64,000 bases of DNA from Alphaproteobacteria bacterium (GTDB taxonomy: Bacteria > Pseudomonadota > Alphaproteobacteria > Rhodospirillales > WMHbin7), in contig JADFZV010000002.1 in NCBI GenBank assembly GCA_015232335.1, positions 110,148-174,147 of the forward strand, given 5' to 3'. The first letter of the stretch is position 1, and every line of letters begins with the position of its first letter. Positions 51,284-60,478 of the stretch are shown here, in pieces. The position numbers and the translations under genes are program-made. The notes under the pieces were generated by a model. That model saw nothing but the letters and a program-made list of their open reading frames with translations, had not been told where the DNA came from and ran no database searches.

Positions 51284-53509
51284 ATGATGGCAAAAGTGCG
51301 GGAATTGGTTTGGTTGGATGATTATGTCGTCGGCGACGAACGCATTGATGCCGAGCATAAGCGCCTGCTTGAACTGCTTTTCGAAATCGAGGGACTGATC
51401 ATCGGCAAGGGCGGGGCCGTTGTCTTGAAACAGCGGATCTCCGACTTTTTGACAATGCTCAAGGCCCATTGCGCCTATGAAGAGGGCAGGATGCAGAGGC
51501 TGGCCCGCGACAGATTTGGCGATCTGGTCGACAGTCACTTCGCTCAGCATGCCCAATTGATCGAGAAAGGTCAGAGTCTGCTTGATGCCGTGGGTGGCGA
51601 CGAGGCGGACAGGGCTCGGTTGCCAGAGGCGCATAAAGTCCTTCTCGATCAAATGCGCGACTTGATTCTGGATGACTTCGGCCTGGTGGGCGCCGTGCCA
51701 GATAAAAGTCCGTCAGAGTCTCAAGGGCAGGAACGTCAGGGCGATGCTCAAGAAGAGACCGGCGCCCCGGCCACGATCGGCATGTATCTGATCGCCATTG
51801 TCGGCGCCTTTCTGCTGCTAGCCCTCATCTTGCTCGGCTATACGATTCAAGAAACGACAACCAGCATCAAAAGTGAAATAAGCCAGTCGGCACATGCCAT
51901 TTCAAAGGGCGTGGCCAACGAAATCAACGCCATTCTGCTCAATAACAAGGATGTCATGGAGCGCATGGCTAAACGCCCCTTGATGCGTCGGGCCACGCAG
52001 GACGAGTGCGATAAAATTCTTTGGGATTTCAAGGAAATCTTCCCGCGTTTTGCCAATGTCACGACCATTGAGCCGGATGGAACGGCACACTGTTCGGCCG
52101 TGCCCCAGCCAGGTGGAAAGCCCGTCAATGTTTTCAAAAGCGAATGGTTTCAGCGGCTCATCGCAACGCAGTCCTTTGTCGTCGGCAAGCCTTTCATGGG
52201 TCCCATCACGGGGCGCTGGGTGTCCGTGCTGGCTTCGCCCGTCTATGACGATCAGGGGACAGTGATTCGCTATATGGGACTTCCGCTCGATCTGGTCGCC
52301 CTAACTCCCAGCATTGCCAAAAGTTCCCTTTACGAAGACGCCGTGGTTGGCGTTGCCACGGATGATGGCGTGATCGTCTGGCGCAGCAAGGATGCCGATG
52401 CCTGGGTGGGCAAAAGCCTTAAGGAGCGTGCGGCGTTTTCCAATTTCGTCGACAAGGGCATCAACGAAACCACCATCGTCGGCATCGATAATATCGAGCG
52501 AACCTATTACTTCGACCGGGTCGAGGCCAGCAATTGGGTTGTCTGGGTGGGCGTGCCTCGTGACGTTCTTAAGGCCTTATGGCTGAAGGTGCTGCCGTCA
52601 CTGGCTCTGCTGGGCTTGCTTGGCCTGCTCTTTGTGGCGGCCATTCTTTTCCTGGCTGCGCGGCGCATTGCCAAGCCGATGCGCGATCTTGCCGATACGG
52701 TGCGGGCGGTTCAATCCGGTGACAACAAGGCGCGGGCCATGCTGAAAGGTCCCCGTGAGGTCGTTGCGGTTGCCCGTGAGTTCAATGCGCTGGTCGAACT
52801 TCGCGAGAAGCAGACCGACGAGCTGATTAAGTCGAACGTCGAACTTAAGCGTTTCGCCTTCATAGCCTCGCACGATCTTCAGGAACCTGTGAGAAACGTG
52901 GTTGCCTATTCCCAGCTTCTTGAACGCCGTTACGCGAAATCCTTCGATGCCGAGGGGCAGGAATATTTCGGGTTCATCATCAGTGGCGCCAAGCGCATGC
53001 ATAGCCTGGTCCGCGATCTGCTGACCTATTCAAGAATTTCAGAATCCGCTCACAAGTTCAGCAAGGTCGATATGAGAGAGGTCGTCGGCGAAGCCGTCTC
53101 CAATCTTCAATCCCTGATCACGGAGTCCGGGGCCAAGGTGGAGATCGCAGACGGCCCTTTCCCTGCGGTTCAAGGTGATCGCATGCAGTTGATCGAGGTT
53201 CTGCAAAATCTCGTCATTAATTCCATTCGCTTTCGCAAGCCTGAGGCTTCCCCGATTATCGAGATCAAGGTCAAGGTCAATCCCGAGCGAGCCATCTTCT
53301 CCGTTTCGGACAATGGCCTTGGCATTGAAAAAATCTATTGGGAACAAATCTTCATCATCTTCAAGCGCCTGCATGGCAGCACCTTCCCCGGCACCGGTTT
53401 GGGTCTGGCGATCTGCAAAAAGGTCATCGAAGCTCATGGTGGGCGCATCTGGGTGGAATCGCAGCCCGGCGTGGGCAGCGCCTTCTTCTTCTCGCTGCCC
53501 ATTTCCTGA
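51284..53509 (+). CDS. Hemerythrin-like sensor histidine kinase
   Basis: A 741-residue fusion. Residues 1-135 are a hemerythrin-like four-helix domain with candidate ligands His25, His62, Glu66, His85 and His89, but the last family motif HxxxxD is replaced by MRDLILDD, so one His ligand is missing. A helix (about 167-190) leads to a periplasmic dCache-type region (to about 445), a second helix, HAMP, and a kinase core. The phospho-acceptor is in FAFIASHDLQEPVRNV and the ATPase motifs are LQNLVINS, DNGLGI and GTGLGLAICKKV. I use the ATG at 51284; an earlier TTG (51206) adds a segment without homology. It is 82 bases after ppx on the same strand. Confidence 0.85.
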   Translation: MMAKVRELVWLDDYVVGDERIDAEHKRLLELLFEIEGLIIGKGGAVVLKQRISDFLTMLKAHCAYEEGRMQRLARDRFGDLVDSHFAQHAQLIEKGQSLLDAVGGDEADRARLPEAHKVLLDQMRDLILDDFGLVGAVPDKSPSESQGQERQGDAQEETGAPATIGMYLIAIVGAFLLLALILLGYTIQETTTSIKSEISQSAHAISKGVANEINAILLNNKDVMERMAKRPLMRRATQDECDKILWDFKEIFPRFANVTTIEPDGTAHCSAVPQPGGKPVNVFKSEWFQRLIATQSFVVGKPFMGPITGRWVSVLASPVYDDQGTVIRYMGLPLDLVALTPSIAKSSLYEDAVVGVATDDGVIVWRSKDADAWVGKSLKERAAFSNFVDKGINETTIVGIDNIERTYYFDRVEASNWVVWVGVPRDVLKALWLKVLPSLALLGLLGLLFVAAILFLAARRIAKPMRDLADTVRAVQSGDNKARAMLKGPREVVAVAREFNALVELREKQTDELIKSNVELKRFAFIASHDLQEPVRNVVAYSQLLERRYAKSFDAEGQEYFGFIISGAKRMHSLVRDLLTYSRISESAHKFSKVDMREVVGEAVSNLQSLITESGAKVEIADGPFPAVQGDRMQLIEVLQNLVINSIRFRKPEASPIIEIKVKVNPERAIFSVSDNGLGIEKIYWEQIFIIFKRLHGSTFPGTGLGLAICKKVIEAHGGRIWVESQPGVGSAFFFSLPIS

Positions 53510-53522
53510 GCTGGCGCTCCGT

Positions 53523-56213
53523 TCAGTTCTTGGTAAGGTCGAGCTTGATCTCGATAACGTCGCCCTCGACATAGCCCACGCGCTCGAATCCCAGCAATTC
53601 GGACAGCTTCATCATGGGCCTGTTGTCGGCCAGCACCTGTCCCACCATCCAACGTGTGCCGCGCATCTTGCAATAGCGAATCATCTTTTCCATAAGCACA
53701 CGTCCCAGGCCCTTGCCCTTAAGGTCTGAGCGAACCACGATGGCATATTCCGTCCGCTCATTGTCGGGGTCTGTCACCGTGCGCACCACGCCAACGGTTT
53801 CGGGCTGGCCGTGATCGTTTGGCATGGTGGCGATGAAGGCCATCTCGCGGTCGTAATCGATCTGGGTTAGGCGGGCCATTTCGCTGTGGGGCAATTCATG
53901 GACAAGGCCGAAGAAGCGGAAACGGATATCCTCGGGCGTCAGTTTTGAAATGAAGACGTGATGATTGGGCTCGTCCTCTGGCCGGATGGGGCGCAGCGTG
54001 ATCTTGGCTTCATCCAGCTTGACCACTTCTTCAAGCTCTTTGGGATAGGGGCGGATGGCCAGGCGCTCAGCGCCTCGTGTCGAGGTGGTGGCCACCTTGA
54101 TGCGGGCATCCAAAGCCAGCACACCTTTGGTATCGGCAAAAAGCGGATTGATGTCCACCTCGAGAATTTCGGGGATGTCGATGACCATCTGGGAGACCTG
54201 CATCAAGGTCAGGCAGATGGCATCAAGGTCAACCGGGGGGCGGTCGCGATAGCCTTTCAGAAGCTTGTAGATGCGGGTGCGCGAAATCATCTCGCGGGCC
54301 AGCGACATGTTGAGCGGCGGCAGGCCCACCGTGCTGTCGCCAATCACTTCGACCCCTGTGCCGCCATGGCCGAACATGAGGACGGGGCCGAAGATGGGAT
54401 CGGTACTCATGCCGATGATCAGCTCATGCGCGCCCGGTCTTTGCGCCATCTCCTGCACGGTGAAGCCGGTGACATGAGCGGTTGGATTGATCTTCTTGAC
54501 GCGCTCCAGCATGGCGTGGGCGGCTTTTTCCGCTTCGAAGGGGCCGTCGAGATCGAGCATCACGCCGCCCACATCCGATTTGTGGGTGATGTCGGGCGAG
54601 AGAATCTTAAGCGCGCAGCGCCCGCCGCCCATGTCGCGCACGATACGGCTGGCATCGGCGGGTGTGCGGGCGATATGCGTTTCCACGGTGGGAATGCCAT
54701 AGGCCGCCAGTACGGCCTTGGCCTCGGGCTCGCTCATCATGCTGTGCCCGCTGGCAATGGCATTCTCGATGACCAGGCGCGCCGTGGCGGTGGCGGGGGT
54801 GAATTCCGATGGCGCCGAAGGCGGCGTTTCCATCAGCATTTCCTGGTTTCTGCGATAGCGTTGCACATGCATGAAGGCATTCACCGCCTGGCTGGGCGTG
54901 TTGTAGGTGGGAATGCCGGAGTCGTTGAACAGGTGGCGCGCCTCGGCCACGGCCTCGCCGCCCACCCAGCAGGTCATCAGGTTGGACACCTTGCCGTCCT
55001 TGGCCAGTTTGATCACCGACTGTGCCACCTCGGTGGACGAAGAAACGGCGGTCGGAGCGTGCATGCACAGAACGGCATCCACCTCGCTGGCGGTGAACAG
55101 GACTTCCAAGGCCTTGACATAGCGCTCGCCCGGCGCGTCGCCGATGATATCGACCGGATTGCCGCGCGACCAGGTGGCGGGCAGAACGGCGTCCAACTTG
55201 GCGATGGTTTCGGGTTTCAACTCGGTCAGGTGGCCTCCGCCGTCAATCAGATCGTCGACCGCCATGACGCCGACGCCGCCGCCATTGGTCAGAACGGCCA
55301 ACCGGTCGCCCTTGGTGGGGCGCGAGCGGGCCAGCGTTTCCACGGCGGCAAACAATTCCTCGATGTTGAACACGCGCAGCATGCCTGCGCGGCGGATGGC
55401 GGCATCATAGACGGCGTCGGCCCCGGCCAGGGCGCCGGTATGCGAGGCTGCGGCCTTCGCACCTTCGGCGGCGCGTCCCGATTTGATGGCCAGCACCGGC
55501 TTGTTGCGAGCTGCCGAGCGGGCAGCCGACATGAAATTGCGCCGCTGATGGATCGATTCGATATAGAGCAGGATGGCCCTGGTATTAGGGTCGGAGCCCA
55601 GATAATCGAGAACATCGCCGAAATCGATGTCGGCGCAGTCGCCCAGCGAGATGAAATGCGAAAAACCGATACCCTTGGGGCGCGCCCAATCAAGAACGGC
55701 CGTACACAAGGCCCCGGACTGTGAGACGAAGGCGATGCGCCCCGGCAGGGCGGGCTTGTGGGCGAAGCTGGCGTTAAGCCCGATGCCGGGAACCAGAAGC
55801 CCCAGGCAATTCGGACCCAGAATCCGCATCTCGTATTTCTTGGCGGTTTCCAGCATGGCCTGCTGGACCGAGCGATGGTCATTGTCCAACTGGTTGGCGG
55901 CAAGGCCTGCCGTAACGACCACAGCGGCGCGGGTTCCCCGCGCTCCCAACTCCTCGATCATGCCGACCACGGTTTTGGGTGGCGTGCAGATCACCGCCAG
56001 ATCGGGCGTCATGGGAAGCGAGGCGACGTCGGAATAGGCTAGAACGCCGCAAACCGCCTTCTGATTGGGGTTGACCGGCATGATCGGTCCCATGAACCCG
56101 CCCTGCAGCAGATTGCGCATGACCAGATTGCCCACCGCCTTCTCGCGGTTGGTGGCGCCAAAAACGGCGACCGAGCGGGGCTTGAAGAGATATTCGAGAT
56201 GACGCACGCTCAT
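53523..56213 (-). CDS. ADP-forming acyl-CoA synthetase fused to GNAT (Pat/PatZ type)
   Basis: An 896-residue fusion matching the E. coli PatZ/Pka architecture. A CoA-binding Rossmann domain (VAVFGATNREKAVGN) is followed by succinyl-CoA-synthetase-like domains (VSQSGALCTAVLDWA; AIKSGRAAEGAKAAASHTGALAG with the usual phospho-His near the end), an ATP-grasp domain (about 480-700) and a C-terminal GNAT acetyltransferase (about 730-890; VVRSDLKGKGLGRVLMEKMI is the acetyl-CoA loop). Such proteins acetylate lysines of metabolic enzymes such as acetyl-CoA synthetase; whether this one keeps ligase activity is unclear. It converges on the hemerythrin kinase gene (13-base gap) and is monocistronic. Confidence 0.9.
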   Translation of the reverse strand: MSVRHLEYLFKPRSVAVFGATNREKAVGNLVMRNLLQGGFMGPIMPVNPNQKAVCGVLAYSDVASLPMTPDLAVICTPPKTVVGMIEELGARGTRAAVVVTAGLAANQLDNDHRSVQQAMLETAKKYEMRILGPNCLGLLVPGIGLNASFAHKPALPGRIAFVSQSGALCTAVLDWARPKGIGFSHFISLGDCADIDFGDVLDYLGSDPNTRAILLYIESIHQRRNFMSAARSAARNKPVLAIKSGRAAEGAKAAASHTGALAGADAVYDAAIRRAGMLRVFNIEELFAAVETLARSRPTKGDRLAVLTNGGGVGVMAVDDLIDGGGHLTELKPETIAKLDAVLPATWSRGNPVDIIGDAPGERYVKALEVLFTASEVDAVLCMHAPTAVSSSTEVAQSVIKLAKDGKVSNLMTCWVGGEAVAEARHLFNDSGIPTYNTPSQAVNAFMHVQRYRRNQEMLMETPPSAPSEFTPATATARLVIENAIASGHSMMSEPEAKAVLAAYGIPTVETHIARTPADASRIVRDMGGGRCALKILSPDITHKSDVGGVMLDLDGPFEAEKAAHAMLERVKKINPTAHVTGFTVQEMAQRPGAHELIIGMSTDPIFGPVLMFGHGGTGVEVIGDSTVGLPPLNMSLAREMISRTRIYKLLKGYRDRPPVDLDAICLTLMQVSQMVIDIPEILEVDINPLFADTKGVLALDARIKVATTSTRGAERLAIRPYPKELEEVVKLDEAKITLRPIRPEDEPNHHVFISKLTPEDIRFRFFGLVHELPHSEMARLTQIDYDREMAFIATMPNDHGQPETVGVVRTVTDPDNERTEYAIVVRSDLKGKGLGRVLMEKMIRYCKMRGTRWMVGQVLADNRPMMKLSELLGFERVGYVEGDVIEIKLDLTKN

Positions 56214-56394
56214 GCGGAAGACTCCCCGGGGAAGGTCATATACACGCAGTCCGTCTTGTCATGCTTTTCCAGTCGGTGCGGTTTTCTTTCCGCTTTCCTT
56301 GAGGATAGGCTCTTTTTTGTGCGCCGCAACAAGAAAGCTTTGTTTGCTTGTTTTGGTTGTCATAAAACAAATATTTCATAAGCTGACTGTATCT

Positions 56395-56415
56395 ATAACC
56401 TGATTAATAGGTTAT
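56395..56415. promoter_or_regulatory. Inverted repeat in the HD-GYP gene promoter region
   Basis: ATAACCT (56395-56401), 7-base centre GATTAAT, AGGTTAT (56409-56415), a perfect 7-bp repeat. It lies in the 278-base divergent interval 56214-56491, which is AT-rich and without any gene. It ends 76 bases before the chosen ATG at 56492 and could be an operator. Confidence 0.45.
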
Positions 56416-56491
56416 TGCGCGGGTATTTTAAGATCCTTAAAGTCCCTTGGCTTACCGCAGAGCGGGCTTAGTTTATGGCGTGAGGAAGACA

Positions 56492-59485
56492 ATGCGGTCC
56501 ATCGGATTTCGTCTGGCAATTCTGGGCGCACTGTTCTTCGTCGTCAATCTGGCGCTGTTGATCGTCTTGTTTCAGGTCCACCGGGCCAATGTCGATGCGG
56601 CCAAGCAGACGGCCATCGAGTTGTTCGAGCAGATCGGCGGGCGGGTCACCGAGACGATCCAGTCTCATATGGATCAGGCCGCCGCCGCCGCCGAGATCGT
56701 CAGCAGCCTCAAGGATTCTGCCGCACCCCCGACAGGCGCCATGGCCGATCACGCCATCTTTGCCCTTTTCAAGGCGCTGCAGACCAGAAATCCCGGCATT
56801 TATTCGACCTATGTCGGCTATGGCAACGGCGCTTTCTTGCAACTGATCGCGGTTCGCGACGATCCTAAAATCGTGGCTTCCCTCAATGCTCCGGCGGGAA
56901 CCCTGGAAGCCAGACGCATCATCATTCCAGATACAGGCGACAGCCGTGTCCAGCTTTGGTGGTTCCTGGGCGAGGGGGGGGGCGTTCTCGAACATCGGCG
57001 CGAGGAAAACCCTGCCTACGATCCCAGGAAGCGCCCCTGGTATGGAGCGGCTCTCTCGACCGACGAAGCTGTCTTTTCCGACCCTTATGTCTTCAGTTCG
57101 ACCGCAAGGCCTGGTCTTACGGTTTCGCACACCTTGCCGCTCGGCAACGGCGTGGTGGGCGTCGACATCACGCTTGATGCGTTGAGCAGGCTTGTCGCCT
57201 CGCAGAAGGTCTCACCCAACGGCCGCGTCATTCTGACCGATGACAAAGGGCGCGTTCTGGGCGCATCGGAGGATGTTCTGGGGACGGCCTCTCCCCTGTC
57301 CGCCCTGGCCGATGTGCCTCATCCACTGGCCCAGCTTTTGCTGAATCACAATGCTCCCGAAGACAAAGTGCAGGCTCAGGGGGCGGATGGACAGGACTAT
57401 CTGGCCAAACACTATCCCTGGCAGGACAGCGGCGTTGCCATCAACATTCATGTCCTAGCTCCCTTTGATGATTTTGCGGGACACATCCGCAAGATCGATC
57501 TGCGGATTCTTCTGATCACCCTGGCGGTTCTGATCGGCGCGATCCCGCTGGGTCTTTGGCTGGCCAAGCGGCTGAGTGCTACGATCGACGATCTTGCATC
57601 GGATGCCGAGCGCATCCGCGAGATGGACTTTACCGGGGAATCGCCCCAGAAAACGCCCATCCGCGAACTTCAAATACTGGCCGATACCTTCAAGGCCATG
57701 AAGAAGCACATTCTGGAACGCACACGAACGCTCAATGCCTCGCAGGAGACGTTGCGGCGGTTGATCGAGCTTGGCGTTTCCCTGGGGGCCGAAAGTGATC
57801 CTGGAAAAATTTCGGAAACCGCCCTGGCCGAAGCCATGCGCCTGACCAATGCGGATGGCGGAACGCTCTATATCCGGGTGAGCGAGGAGCGTCTCAAGCT
57901 TGCCATCATCCGCAACGACACGCTTGGGCTTCGCATCGGCGGCGCCTCGGGCGAGGAAATGGATCTGCCCGAGCTTGATCTTTGGAGCGACGGTGGCGGC
58001 ACTCCCTTGCGCGACTCCGTCATCGCCGACGCCGTTCATGGCGGACAGCTCATCGCCATTTCCGACATTCACGCCTGGGACAAGCATGACATGCAGGGCG
58101 TGATCGACTTTGATCATGCCACGGGCTATCTGACCCAATCGATGCTCATCATTCCCCTAAAGCCTCCCAGCGGCGAGGTGGTGGGCGTCTTGCAACTGAT
58201 CAATCCCAAGGACGAGGCAGGAAAATTCGCCATGATCGGCGGCGTTGGCCAGCGCCATGTCATGGCCCTGGCAGGCCAGGTTGCGGTGGCGCTCCAGAAT
58301 CGCAGCCTGATTCAGGCGCAGGAAGCCCTGGTCGACAGCATGGTCGGCATCATTTCCTCGGCCATTGACGCCAAGAGCCCCTACACCGGAGATCATGCCA
58401 GTCGTCTTGCACAAATCGCTCTTATGCTGGCCGACGAGGCGGGAAAATCGCAAGATTCCGCTTTCTCATCCTTCGATTTCTCATCAGCCGATGTTCAGCG
58501 CGAATTGCGCATTGCTGCTCTGTTGCACGATTGCGGCAAGGTGACGACGCCTGAATATGTCGTCGACAAGGCGACCAAGCTGGAAACCATCCACAACCGC
58601 ATTCACGAGATACGCACAAGATTCGAAGTACTGCTGCGCGATGCCGAGATAGAGCGCCTGAAATCACTGGCGCAAGGAGCCGACCCGGCCTTGGCCGACT
58701 CTGTCTTTGCCGCGCGAGCCAAGGAACTTCTGGACGATTTCGCCTTCGTCGCCCAATGCAATGTCGGCTCGGAGCAGATGGATCAGGAGGACGTCTCGCG
58801 CTTGGCGCAGATCGCAAGACAGACATGGCTTCGAAACTTCGATGACCGTCTTGGCCTGTCGATCGAGGAGATGCGCCGTTTGGCCGATGTGCCGACGACA
58901 TCCTTGCCGGTGGTCGAGCCTTTGCTTTCCAACCGGCCGGAACAGCGCATTTCCTGGACGGGTCTTGAGAAATTCCATAAATCCTCCTGGGGATTTACGT
59001 TGCCGATTCCCAAGGTGATGTACGACCGCGGCGAGATTTACAACCTGTCCATTGCCCGTGGCACCCTGACCGCCGAGGAGCGCTTCAAGATCAGCGAGCA
59101 TGCCGTTCAAGGCATCATCATGCTGGAAAGCCTGCCTTTCCCACGTCAGTTGCAGCGCGTTCCGGAAATAGCCTGCGCACATCACGAAGCCGTCAACGGC
59201 AAGGGCTATCCGCGCAGCATCGACAAATCGGCCATGTCGGTCTCAGCGCGCATTTTGGCAATCGCCGATGTGTTCGAGGCCCTGACCGCTGCCGACCGTC
59301 CTTACAAGAAGCCCAAGACCTTGTCCGAATCGATCGGTATTCTGGCGGGATTCCGCGACCGTCAGCATATCGATTCTGATCTGTTCGCGCTTTTCCTGCG
59401 CACAGGGGTCTATCGGCGCTATGCGGAAACCTTCCTGTCGCCAGAGCAGATTGATTCCGTCGATGTTGAAAAGTACCTGAACTGA
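56492..59485 (+). CDS. Membrane HD-GYP sensor with dCache and GAF input
   Basis: A 997-residue putative cyclic-di-GMP phosphodiesterase. An N-terminal helix (AILGALFFVVNLALLIVLF) and a second near residue 345 bracket a periplasmic dCache-type domain (WYGAALSTDEAVFSDPYVFSS is typical). A HAMP, a GAF (about 435-600) and an HD-GYP domain follow. The HD dyad is in AALLHDCGKV and the GYP part in AHHEAVNGKGYP, both intact. About 170 residues are inserted between KATKLE (near 692) and the next conserved ISEHAV (near 866). I choose the ATG at 56492 with GAGGA upstream, over a TTG at 56447. A run of nine G lies in the dCache coding part. Bacteriohemerythrin follows 19 bases later. Confidence 0.88.
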   Translation: MRSIGFRLAILGALFFVVNLALLIVLFQVHRANVDAAKQTAIELFEQIGGRVTETIQSHMDQAAAAAEIVSSLKDSAAPPTGAMADHAIFALFKALQTRNPGIYSTYVGYGNGAFLQLIAVRDDPKIVASLNAPAGTLEARRIIIPDTGDSRVQLWWFLGEGGGVLEHRREENPAYDPRKRPWYGAALSTDEAVFSDPYVFSSTARPGLTVSHTLPLGNGVVGVDITLDALSRLVASQKVSPNGRVILTDDKGRVLGASEDVLGTASPLSALADVPHPLAQLLLNHNAPEDKVQAQGADGQDYLAKHYPWQDSGVAINIHVLAPFDDFAGHIRKIDLRILLITLAVLIGAIPLGLWLAKRLSATIDDLASDAERIREMDFTGESPQKTPIRELQILADTFKAMKKHILERTRTLNASQETLRRLIELGVSLGAESDPGKISETALAEAMRLTNADGGTLYIRVSEERLKLAIIRNDTLGLRIGGASGEEMDLPELDLWSDGGGTPLRDSVIADAVHGGQLIAISDIHAWDKHDMQGVIDFDHATGYLTQSMLIIPLKPPSGEVVGVLQLINPKDEAGKFAMIGGVGQRHVMALAGQVAVALQNRSLIQAQEALVDSMVGIISSAIDAKSPYTGDHASRLAQIALMLADEAGKSQDSAFSSFDFSSADVQRELRIAALLHDCGKVTTPEYVVDKATKLETIHNRIHEIRTRFEVLLRDAEIERLKSLAQGADPALADSVFAARAKELLDDFAFVAQCNVGSEQMDQEDVSRLAQIARQTWLRNFDDRLGLSIEEMRRLADVPTTSLPVVEPLLSNRPEQRISWTGLEKFHKSSWGFTLPIPKVMYDRGEIYNLSIARGTLTAEERFKISEHAVQGIIMLESLPFPRQLQRVPEIACAHHEAVNGKGYPRSIDKSAMSVSARILAIADVFEALTAADRPYKKPKTLSESIGILAGFRDRQHIDSDLFALFLRTGVYRRYAETFLSPEQIDSVDVEKYLN
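56974..56982 (+). repeat. Nine-G run inside the HD-GYP gene
   Basis: Nine consecutive G encode part of GEGGGVLEH in the periplasmic domain. A one-base slip would shift the frame and remove the HAMP, GAF and HD-GYP domains. Confidence 0.5.
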
Positions 59486-59504
59486 AGAGGGGAGGCCTCG
59501 GGCC

Positions 59505-59885
59505 ATGGTTGTTCACGCGGTCAAATGGACGGAAGACCTTGCCGTCGGCGTCGATGTTCTTGACAACGATCACCGTCGTCTGGTGATTTTGATGAACAAG
59601 GTCATCGCTGCCTTCTATGCGGGCGTTGGGTCCAGAATGGTCAATGCCGCCATGGACGAGCTTGAGGCTTATACGCGCGAACATTTCACGCGCGAAGAGG
59701 AGATGATTGAAGGCAAGGGCTATGCCGAGTTGGAATCGCACAAGGAACAGCATGGCAAGTTGATCGCCGAACTGGCGCGCCTGAGGGCCGTGAAAAGCGG
59801 CACCGAGGTCATTCCCCTGCTCTATGACTGGCTGGTCACCCACATCATGAAAACCGATAAGGGCTACAGCCATCTGTTCCAGTAA
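59505..59885 (+). CDS. Bacteriohemerythrin
   Basis: A 126-residue di-iron oxygen-binding protein. All seven family ligands are present: His23 (DNDHRR), His60 and Glu64 (HFTREE), His79 and His83 (SHKEQH), His113 and Asp118 (THIMKTD). It follows the HD-GYP gene by 19 bases with GGGGAGG before the ATG, so it is probably co-transcribed and could report oxygen or supply it to neighbouring functions. In contrast to the kinase-linked domain at 51284, its site is complete. Confidence 0.93.
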   Translation: MVVHAVKWTEDLAVGVDVLDNDHRRLVILMNKVIAAFYAGVGSRMVNAAMDELEAYTREHFTREEEMIEGKGYAELESHKEQHGKLIAELARLRAVKSGTEVIPLLYDWLVTHIMKTDKGYSHLFQ

Positions 59886-59896
59886 GGAGGCAGGGC

Positions 59897-60352
59897 TTAT
59901 GCCGAGGAAGGCTTGGCCTTGGCCGGGTCACCGTCCTTCAGGCCGGTCACCAGGGCCACCAGCTTCTTTTCCAGTTGGATGGGCGAGAAGGGCTTGACCA
60001 GATAGGCATCGACGCCGATTTCCTTGGCCTGAATGACCGAACCTTCGTCGGCTCGGGCCGTCAGCATGATGAAAGGCATGGTAACACCATCGGCTCGCAA
60101 CTTGCGCAGGAATTCAAGCCCGGTGATGCCCGGCATGTTCCAGTCGCAGATGACGAAATTGACGGCGGCGGTCCCATTCATGACCTTCATTGCCTCGACC
60201 GCGTCTCTGGCCAGAAAACTGTCGCCCACCCCCAGGTCGGTCAGCACCATCTTGATTAGGTTGAGGATGTAGTCGTTGTCATCGACGACCAGCACGCGCA
60301 GCTTGGCCAGTTCGGGAATCTTCTCGGCGCGCATGGAAACCATAACAGACAT
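59897..60352 (-). CDS. Single-domain CheY-like response regulator
   Basis: A 151-residue stand-alone receiver: LRVLVVDDNDYI, phospho-acceptor Asp in NFVICDWNMPGITG, Thr in IMLTARADEG and Lys in LVKPFSPIQLEKKL. The first 17 residues are an extension without homology, and internal ATGs (60343, 60334) are possible starts. There is no output domain. It converges on the hemerythrin gene with an 11-base gap. Given the HD-GYP and kinase genes nearby, it may relay to a motility or c-di-GMP target, but no partner is identified. Confidence 0.88.
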   Translation of the reverse strand: MSVMVSMRAEKIPELAKLRVLVVDDNDYILNLIKMVLTDLGVGDSFLARDAVEAMKVMNGTAAVNFVICDWNMPGITGLEFLRKLRADGVTMPFIMLTARADEGSVIQAKEIGVDAYLVKPFSPIQLEKKLVALVTGLKDGDPAKAKPSSA

Positions 60353-60478
60353 ACCCGGTTCGTGTTAATTTTGCATGATATTGAGGGGAGACGCCTTGTC
60401 AATCAAGAGGGAAGCGGTTGCCAAACCCGAGGCGAAGGGTATCCTTGGGCAATTGCCCCTTTCTGGAGCCATAAAGCA

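Noticed and set aside
53958..55724. 588-residue open frame opposite the acyl-CoA synthetase/GNAT gene
   Set aside because: His/Gly/Ala-rich composition typical of antisense reading of a GC-rich gene, no motif, and no ribosome-binding site of note.
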